A DNA stretch of 19,383 nucleotides from Loktanella sp. Lineage in GTDB: Bacteria; Pseudomonadota; Alphaproteobacteria; Rhodobacterales; Rhodobacteraceae. The notes below the pieces were generated by a model. It was not told the DNA's origin and did not search any database. It saw only the letters and a program-made list of their open reading frames with translations. Made by a program: the position numbers and the translations under genes. Numbering within the stretch: the stretch's first letter is position 1; each line of letters opens with the position of its first letter. Shown here one piece after another: positions 14,370 through 19,383 of the stretch. Location of the stretch: positions 1-19,383 of the forward strand of contig PUNR01000292.1 in assembly GCA_003551805.1 (NCBI GenBank), given 5' to 3'.

Positions 14370-15644
14370 ATGACCAAGGACAATACAGCCGTCACACGCC
14401 GCCGGGTTTTTCATATTCCGGGCTACGATCCGATCCACCCCCGTCGCTACCGTGAACTTTACCGCAAGGAATCAGCGTCGCAGGCTGCGATCAGTGGCTA
14501 CAAGATCGCCGTACAGGCCGGATCAGGCGATGACGTCTTTCACTGGATCGTCCAAAGCGAGATGGACCAACAACAGGTCACTGCGCGGATTGACGTGCTT
14601 GTCTGGTCCGACATCGTGCGCGACAGCATGGCGCAATCCATCCTTGCCACCTACCGCCAGCTGTTCCTGACCGCGTGGATTTACATCAGCACAGGCACAT
14701 TGCGCCGGTTGATGTGGATGCGCAAAGGGCCGGTGATCGCCGCCCTTTATCCGGTGGCGATGCTGTTGGGCCAACTGGCAATAGCAATCGTGCTGGGCCT
14801 GTGGATTGGCCGCCTAGCCGAAACCGGGCTGAATGCGGCAGTCACCGCTGTGGGCCTTGGTGGTGGTGTCATTGCGGCGGTCGTAGGGTGGCTGGCGTGG
14901 CTGGTCAAACTTGGCATTCTGGGGACTGTCACCGTGTTTCTGCTGCGCTGGTTCAAGGCGCACGACAACAGGTTTTTCGCGCATTACCTGATGCATGATT
15001 ACGCCTTTAGCGCACAATTCTGGGGCGCGACACCGCCCGCATTGGATGACCGCCTTGCGGCTTTTGCCGACCAGATTGCCCGCGCCTTGCAAGATGACCA
15101 TGACGAAGTTCTGATCGTTGGCCATTCGTCGGGTGCGCATCTGGCGATCACTGTGATTGCCGATTTGATTCGCTCTGGTCGTGTGCCGGTTCATGGCCCC
15201 AAGCTTGCGTTTTTGTCGCTTGGGCAGGTGGTGCCGATGGTATCTTTCCTGCCAGAGGCTAAACAATTGCGCGCTGATCTGGCCTATCTTGCCACGCAGG
15301 ACATGCTGACATGGGTCGATGTCACAGCGCCGGGTGATGGTTGCTGCTTTGCGCTGTGCGACCCTGTGGCCGTCACAGGTGTGACGCCACCCGGAAAACG
15401 CTGGCCGCTGGTGATTTCTGCAGCCTTCACGCAAAGCCTGTCTGCCGCGCGATGGAAAGCCCTGCGCTGGCGGTTTTTCCGGCTGCATTTCCAATATCTT
15501 TGCGCCTTTGATCAGCCCAAGGATTACGATTATTTCAAGATCACCGCAGGGCCGCTGACCTTGGCTGACAGGTTCCGTGATCGTCCCCCGTCGAAATCGC
15601 GGATTGATGTGGCGGCGTCGAAATATACCTCGCTCGCGTCGTGA
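14370..15644 (+). CDS. Membrane-anchored alpha/beta-hydrolase-like protein, unknown substrate
   Basis: I do not recognise a named family for this 424-residue protein. A first strand reads VFHIPGYDP (13-21), like the oxyanion strand of alpha/beta hydrolases. A second strand, IDVLVWSDIV, lies near 74-83. Two hydrophobic stretches (about 122-148 and 158-193) are likely membrane helices. Then EVLIVGHSSGAHLAI carries a G-x-S-x-G nucleophile elbow (251-255, Ser253). No acid or histidine of the triad can be assigned with certainty; Asp331, Asp381 and His373 are candidates. The layout is a hydrolase fold interrupted by a membrane hairpin. Start: the ATG at 14370 follows AAGGTGG; a GTG at 14355 is less likely. 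Its stop overlaps the P450 start in GTGA, so the pair is almost certainly one operon. A lipid or acyl-ester substrate is a guess. Confidence 0.75.
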   Translation: MTKDNTAVTRRRVFHIPGYDPIHPRRYRELYRKESASQAAISGYKIAVQAGSGDDVFHWIVQSEMDQQQVTARIDVLVWSDIVRDSMAQSILATYRQLFLTAWIYISTGTLRRLMWMRKGPVIAALYPVAMLLGQLAIAIVLGLWIGRLAETGLNAAVTAVGLGGGVIAAVVGWLAWLVKLGILGTVTVFLLRWFKAHDNRFFAHYLMHDYAFSAQFWGATPPALDDRLAAFADQIARALQDDHDEVLIVGHSSGAHLAITVIADLIRSGRVPVHGPKLAFLSLGQVVPMVSFLPEAKQLRADLAYLATQDMLTWVDVTAPGDGCCFALCDPVAVTGVTPPGKRWPLVISAAFTQSLSAARWKALRWRFFRLHFQYLCAFDQPKDYDYFKITAGPLTLADRFRDRPPSKSRIDVAASKYTSLAS

Positions 15645-17002
15645 CGGACCTGCCGCCGAAACCGGTGCCGCGCGCGGATAAAGTGTCGCTTTGGCGGTAT
15701 ATGCGGCTGTTCCGGCAGGACATTCTGTCTGCGCAGCCTGCGCGATTGTACCGCGCATGGATGGCCGAATTCCGGACGCCTTTCTTTCGCAGCTTTATGA
15801 TCAATGATCCCGCATTGTTACGTGAAGTGCTGAAAGACAACCCCGACGCCTACCCCAAATCCGACCGGATTGGCGCGGGCCTGCGCCCCTTGCTGGGCGA
15901 AAGCGTGTTTCTGACCAATGGCGCTGTCTGGAAAGCCCAAAGGCGCATCATTGATCCCGCATTCGAAGGCGGGCGCTTGCGCGATACCTTTCCGGGTATT
16001 GTTGCAGCGGGGCAGGCGGGTTGCACCCGCCTGAACGCGATGGCCGATGGCACCCCGCAGATGATCGACGCCGAGGCGAGCCATGTCGCCGCTGACGTGA
16101 TCTTTCGAACCCTGTTTTCCATTCCGATCGAGGATGCGACCGCGCAAGAGGTCTACCTGCGCTTTCAGGCCTATCAACAGGCGCAGCCGATCCTGAACCT
16201 TGCGGCTTTCCTGCCCGGTCTGCACTGGATGCCACGGTTTTTCCGCGGCGGTGTGCGCGCGCAGGCACGCGCCATCCGCCGCCTTATTGCTGATCTGACG
16301 CAGGCACGGCTGGACCAGATCGCCGCCGGAGCAGCGCCCGATGATCTGGCCACCAAGATCATGACGACGCCTGATCCACAGACAGGCAAGACATTCACCA
16401 AGGCAGAAATGATCGATCAGGTGGCGATCTTTTTTCTGGCAGGGCACGAAACCAGCGCATCTGCCCTAGCTTGGGCGCTTTATCTGCTGGCGACCCATCC
16501 CGATTGGCAGGACAAAGTCGCGGCAGAGGCTGCGCAATTCACCGGCAATTTTAGCGATTTGTCGAAACTGCCTGTGACCCGTGATGTGTTCCGCGAAGCG
16601 CTGCGCCTTTACCCGCCTGTCCCGATGATGGTGCGCGAGGCCAGCAAGCCCACGATTTTCCGGCAGCGCCGCGTGCCGCAGGGCGCGCAGATTGTCTTGT
16701 CACCATGGCATCTGCACCGGCATGAACGCATTTGGGACAACCCCGATGGGTTCGACCCTGCACGCTGGCAGGATCCGGCGACCAAGACCGCGCAGCGCGA
16801 TGGCTATATGCCGTTTTCGGCAGGTCCGCGCGTCTGCACCGGTGCCGGTTTCGCGATGATCGAAGGTGTCGTGTTACTGGCGCAACTGGTGGGCCAGTTC
16901 CATTTCGCACACGTCGAGGGGCAGGTTCCGGTGCCAGCCGCGCATTTGACGGTGCGCGCACAAGGCGGGATCAGTCTGCGTATCACGCCGCGCACCAAAT
17001 GA
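15641..17002 (+). CDS. Cytochrome P450
   Basis: This 453-residue protein has all core P450 motifs: the I-helix oxygen-activation motif AGHETS (267-272), the K-helix ExxR (Glu319 to Arg322, in FREALRLYPP), and the haem loop FSAGPRVCTG (392-401) with Cys399 as the thiolate ligand. It has no N-terminal membrane helix, so it is probably soluble like most bacterial P450s and needs a separate ferredoxin and reductase, which are not in the window. The region around LYPPVPMMVREASKP resembles fatty-acid or terpene type P450s more than narrow class I biosynthetic ones, but the substrate cannot be read from sequence. The GTG start overlaps the stop of the hydrolase gene by four bases, suggesting translational coupling and a shared pathway. 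Confidence 0.95.
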   Translation: MTDLPPKPVPRADKVSLWRYMRLFRQDILSAQPARLYRAWMAEFRTPFFRSFMINDPALLREVLKDNPDAYPKSDRIGAGLRPLLGESVFLTNGAVWKAQRRIIDPAFEGGRLRDTFPGIVAAGQAGCTRLNAMADGTPQMIDAEASHVAADVIFRTLFSIPIEDATAQEVYLRFQAYQQAQPILNLAAFLPGLHWMPRFFRGGVRAQARAIRRLIADLTQARLDQIAAGAAPDDLATKIMTTPDPQTGKTFTKAEMIDQVAIFFLAGHETSASALAWALYLLATHPDWQDKVAAEAAQFTGNFSDLSKLPVTRDVFREALRLYPPVPMMVREASKPTIFRQRRVPQGAQIVLSPWHLHRHERIWDNPDGFDPARWQDPATKTAQRDGYMPFSAGPRVCTGAGFAMIEGVVLLAQLVGQFHFAHVEGQVPVPAAHLTVRAQGGISLRITPRTK

Positions 17003-17168
17003 TCACATTTAGGCGAAATCGGGCAAATATGTGGCAAAAAGGCTAGGAATAAGTCAGCACTTGTCGCTATGATCGTTCAGTAGCATTGCATTGGTGCAAG
17101 GCGTGACCTTTTGTTGTCATATTCAAGACAATGGCCGGTCGTGCCCAGACCCGACAAAGGAGGATGAC

Positions 17169-17414
17169 ATGTCAATCGTTTTGCCTGGCGCTTCCAAGTT
17201 GGCGTTCAAGCGCTTTTTTGGTCGCAAGCCACCCAAAGGGCCAGCCACCGCGCCGGAAAAGCCTCTTACAGGGCAAGAAGTCGCAAAGTTGTTTAACAAA
17301 AAACAACAAGCGGCGGCTGTTATCGCGGATGCACCTGCAAAGCTGAATGACGCCGAAAAGAAAGACCGTGACAGGTTGTCATCCCTGCGCAGCGCGATCT
17401 ATTCCAAGGATTGA
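17169..17414 (+). CDS. Small basic hypothetical protein (81 aa)
   Basis: The 81-residue product begins MSIVLPGASKLAFKRFFGRK and is rich in Lys, Ala and Pro, with a low-complexity middle (KPPKGPATAPEKP) and a helical C-terminal half (AKLNDAEKKDRDRLSSLRSAIYSKD). No membrane segment, signal peptide or cysteine is seen. An almost perfect Shine-Dalgarno sequence AAAGGAGG lies 5 bases before the ATG, which strongly supports translation from this start rather than from 17091. I recognise no family. It follows the P450 gene after 166 bases, in which TATGAT at 17068-17073 could be a -10 element without a clear -35. Its last 16 bases overlap, tail to tail, the RHH gene on the other strand. Confidence 0.7.
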   Translation: MSIVLPGASKLAFKRFFGRKPPKGPATAPEKPLTGQEVAKLFNKKQQAAAVIADAPAKLNDAEKKDRDRLSSLRSAIYSKD

Positions 17415-17632
17415 ACGCGCGCCAAGGTGTGTTCCAGCACATAGATACGGATCGCAGAGGCCAAGCCAATATCACCGCGTTCAGCGTCAATTTCGGCAGC
17501 CAAACCATTGATTGTCTTGTGATCTGCCGCCGCAATCTGGCAAAAACTTTTCCAGAACACATCTTCCAGCGTCACGCTAGTCCGGTGACCCCGCAGGGTC
17601 AGTGACCTTTTGGCGGGGCGGCGGTGGTCCAC
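17399..17632 (-). CDS. Ribbon-helix-helix domain protein (RHH_4 type)
   Basis: This 77-residue protein has the pattern KRSLTLRGHRTSVTLEDVFWKS followed by a helical stretch AAEIDAERGDIGLASAIRIYVLEH, typical of the small RHH_4 proteins common in alphaproteobacteria. The first strand (about 9-18) would pair in a dimer to contact DNA, so a transcription regulator is likely; its targets are unknown. The start is GTG at 17630-17632, placed directly after the TAG of the DUF4169 gene. It is preceded by a GAGGA site inside the end of that gene, so the two are tightly coupled. The 3' end overlaps the small basic protein gene on the plus strand by 16 bases. Confidence 0.85.
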   Translation of the reverse strand: MDHRRPAKRSLTLRGHRTSVTLEDVFWKSFCQIAAADHKTINGLAAEIDAERGDIGLASAIRIYVLEHTLARVQSLE

Positions 17633-17809
17633 CTATTCATCCTCGAACTTCAGCTGTGACAGCCGGTCACTGGCCTGCTGCGCGCGGGCGGCGTCCAGCA
17701 CGCGTTCGGCCTTGGTGCGGCCAAAGCGGATGGCATTTTCATCCGCCTTGGCCTTGGCCTGCGCGCGGTCACGTTCCTTGCGCGCGTGGTTCAGGTTGAC
17801 CGGCTTCAC
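17633..17809 (-). CDS. DUF4169 family protein (58 aa)
   Basis: This short gene is easily missed. Read on the minus strand from GTG (17807-17809) it gives 58 residues: (M)KPVNLNHARKERDRAQAKA, then KADENAIRFGRTKAERVLDA and a C-terminal SDRLSQLKFEDE, ending in TAG at 17633-17635. This is the pattern of DUF4169 proteins, which are small, charged and helical with an NLNxARK start. The GTG overlaps the fumC stop codon in a GTGA tetranucleotide, and the RHH gene starts immediately after its stop. That gives a three-gene run fumC-DUF4169-RHH with no gaps. The function is unknown; conservation of the order suggests a linked role with the RHH regulator. Confidence 0.85.
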   Translation of the reverse strand: MKPVNLNHARKERDRAQAKAKADENAIRFGRTKAERVLDAARAQQASDRLSQLKFEDE

Positions 17810-19197
17810 TTGGGGCCGATCATGTCTTCGGGGCGGACGACCTTGTCAAAGGTGGCTTCATCGACAAAGCCCAGCTTGATCGCCTCTTCCTTCAGCGTTG
17901 TGCCGTTCTTATGCGCGGTCTTGGCAACGGTGGTGGCGTTGTCATAGCCGATGGTCGGCGCAAGCGCTGTGACCAGCATCAGCGATTCGCGCATCAGTTT
18001 TTCGATCCGTGTGCGGTCGGCCTGAATACCCACGACGCAATTATCGGTAAAGGCACCGCAGGCATCGCCGATCAACTGCATGGATTGCAGCACGTTATAG
18101 GCCATCATCGGCTTCATCACGTTCAGCTCAAAGTGGCCCTGCGACCCTGCGAAACCGACAGCGGCGTCATTGCCCATGACATGGGCGCAGACCTGTGTAA
18201 TCGCCTCGACTTGCGTGGGGTTGACCTTGCCGGGCATGATTGATGACCCGGGTTCGTTTTCGGGCAGCATCAATTCGCCCAGACCGCAGCGGGGACCGGA
18301 CCCGAGCATGCGGATATCGCAGGCGATCTTATACAGGCTGGCCGCGACGGTTTTCAAAGCACCCGACATTTCAACCAGACCGTCATGAGCGGCCAGCGCC
18401 TCGAACTTGTTGGGGGCGGTGACAAAGGGCAGGCCGGAAATCTCGGCCATATGGGCGGCGACGGTTTCGCCCCAACCCACAGGGCTGTTCAGGCCGGTGC
18501 CGACGGCTGTGCCGCCTTGGGCGAGTTCATAGATCGCGGGCAGGGCGGCCTTGACGCGGCGGATGCCCATGGCGACCTGATGGGTGTAGCCGGAAAATTC
18601 CTGCCCCAAGGTCAGTGGTGTCGCATCCATCGTATGGGTGCGGCCAATCTTGATGATGTCGTTGAATTCTTCCTGCTTGGCAGCAAGGGCCGCATGCAGT
18701 TTTTCCAACCCCGGCAGCAGCACGTCATGCGCTGTGCGCGCGACCGCGATATGCATGGCGGTGGGGAAGGTGTCGTTGGACGATTGGCCCATATTGACAT
18801 GGTCATTGGGGTGGATCGGGTCTTTTGATCCGATCACGCCGCCCAGCATTTCAATCGCGCGGTTGCTGATGACTTCGTTGGCATTCATGTTCGACTGGGT
18901 GCCGGACCCTGTCTGCCAGACCACCAGCGGGAAATGATCGTCCAGTTTGCCTGCGACCACTTCGGCAGCGGCGGCGATGATGGCATCGGCCAGTTTCGCA
19001 TCCAGCTTGCCACGGTCCTTGTTGGCGATGGCGCAAGCCTGTTTCACGACGCCAAGGGCACGCACGATGGCGACAGGCTGTTTTTCCCAACCGATCGGAA
19101 AGTTGAGGATGGACCGCTGGGTTTGCGCGCCCCAATAACGGTCTGCCTGAACCTCTAGCGGGCCAAAGCTGTCGGTTTCTGTGCGCGTAGCGGTCAT
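17806..19197 (-). CDS. fumC: Class II fumarate hydratase
   Basis: This 463-residue enzyme interconverts fumarate and malate in the TCA cycle, as a cytoplasmic, iron-free homotetramer. Signatures seen are GSGTQSNMNANEV (97-109), VNMGQSSNDTFPTA (134-147), GRTHTMDATP with catalytic His188, and the fumarase/aspartase signature GSSIMPGKVNP (317-327), which also holds the active-site serine loop. Length is normal. I chose the ATG at 19197 (MTATRTETDSFG) because it has an AAGGA site about 8 bases upstream; a longer frame back to 19227 adds only METDKPKEFA. The stop overlaps the DUF4169 start. The upstream gene on the same strand ends 67 bases away. Confidence 0.97.
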   Translation of the reverse strand: MTATRTETDSFGPLEVQADRYWGAQTQRSILNFPIGWEKQPVAIVRALGVVKQACAIANKDRGKLDAKLADAIIAAAAEVVAGKLDDHFPLVVWQTGSGTQSNMNANEVISNRAIEMLGGVIGSKDPIHPNDHVNMGQSSNDTFPTAMHIAVARTAHDVLLPGLEKLHAALAAKQEEFNDIIKIGRTHTMDATPLTLGQEFSGYTHQVAMGIRRVKAALPAIYELAQGGTAVGTGLNSPVGWGETVAAHMAEISGLPFVTAPNKFEALAAHDGLVEMSGALKTVAASLYKIACDIRMLGSGPRCGLGELMLPENEPGSSIMPGKVNPTQVEAITQVCAHVMGNDAAVGFAGSQGHFELNVMKPMMAYNVLQSMQLIGDACGAFTDNCVVGIQADRTRIEKLMRESLMLVTALAPTIGYDNATTVAKTAHKNGTTLKEEAIKLGFVDEATFDKVVRPEDMIGPK

Positions 19198-19264
19198 GGC
19201 AAATTCCTTCGGTTTGTCGGTTTCCAAAGGGTTTTAGCAGCCAACGCGCCCTGCGCAAGACATC

Positions 19265-19383
19265 CTATTTGCGGAATTTGTCGAGGCTGACGACCTCGGC
19301 GGCGGGGCCGGGTTCGTCCGGATCCTCGGCGCCCTCGTGCATCGGGGCCTCGTCGCCGGCGTTCTCCGCTTCGCTGTCGCCAT
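19265..19383 (-). CDS. C-terminal end of probable SspB-family ClpXP adaptor (truncated by window edge)
   Basis: On the minus strand an open frame enters from the window edge and ends in TAG at 19265-19267. The visible 39 residues are a low-complexity acidic stretch (DGDSEAENAGDEAPMHEGAE..., then DPDEPGPAAEVVSLDKFRK). A flexible acidic tail ending in VVSLDxFRK is what I recall for alphaproteobacterial SspB proteins, whose C-terminal peptide docks on the ClpX N-domain. Position upstream of fumC also fits the usual Rhodobacteraceae order. The folded substrate-binding domain is outside the window, so the call rests on a short tail. The ATG-like CAT at the window end is not in this frame. Confidence 0.6.
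   Translation of the reverse strand, partial: GDSEAENAGDEAPMHEGAEDPDEPGPAAEVVSLDKFRK

Noticed and set aside
14814..15758. 314-codon minus-strand frame opposite the hydrolase gene
   Set aside because: The plus-strand gene has a good ribosome-binding site, membrane helices, a GHSSG motif and a coupled P450; the opposite frame has none of these.

Overview
The window looks like ordinary chromosome of a Rhodobacteraceae (Roseobacter-group) alphaproteobacterium. Five things point that way: an alphaproteobacterial RNase E with a long acidic insert in its S1 domain; a DUF1476 (F1-ATPase inhibitor zeta) gene; a fumC-DUF4169-ribbon-helix-helix cluster next to what looks like the C-terminus of an SspB-type adaptor; a BmtB / corrinoid protein / DUF1638 gene set; and a family-typical intergenic repeat after rne. 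I see no insertion sequence, integrase, phage gene, CRISPR array, tRNA or rRNA. Genus cannot be told from this.

Layout. 1-967 (+): the 3' part of rnd (RNase D), then sufE. 939-2513 (-): a gene for a B12-binding corrinoid protein, an intrinsic terminator built into its stop codon, a 57-residue two-helix membrane protein, and a DUF1638 gene whose 3' end overlaps sufE. 2645-3727 (+): a PA0069-type radical SAM protein. A 154-base gap with two GC-rich palindromes follows. 3882-5234 (-): a BmtB-type homocysteine S-methyltransferase and a DUF1476 protein. 5362-7046 (+): purC-purS-purQ. 7092-10187 (+): a DctB/DctD-like two-component pair closed by a strong hairpin terminator. 10238-10595: a long, hairpin-rich rne leader, then rne to 13142 and its terminator. 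13260-13487 (-): a TusA-like protein, divergent from ccdA (+). 14370-17002 (+): a membrane-anchored alpha/beta-hydrolase-like gene overlapping a cytochrome P450 gene. 17169-17414 (+): a small basic protein. 17399-19197 (-): fumC, a 58-residue DUF4169 gene and an RHH gene. 19265-19383 (-): the C-terminal end of a probable SspB-family protein.

How the genes fit together. BmtB carries a homocysteine/zinc methyltransferase module and the corrinoid protein a methyl-B12 carrier module. Together they resemble a dispersed ('split') cobalamin-dependent methionine synthase, with DUF1638 and the small membrane protein as uncharacterised companions. purCSQ supply part of de novo purine synthesis. The DctB/DctD pair resembles C4-dicarboxylate sensing, but no transporter is present, and the regulator lacks the sigma-54 contact loop (GAFTGA) and has an altered Walker B motif. 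The hydrolase-P450 pair is the least explained operon. No clearly foreign system is visible. The best leads are the split methionine synthase neighbourhood, the GAFTGA-less regulator, the hydrolase-P450 pair, the palindrome pair and the rne leader.
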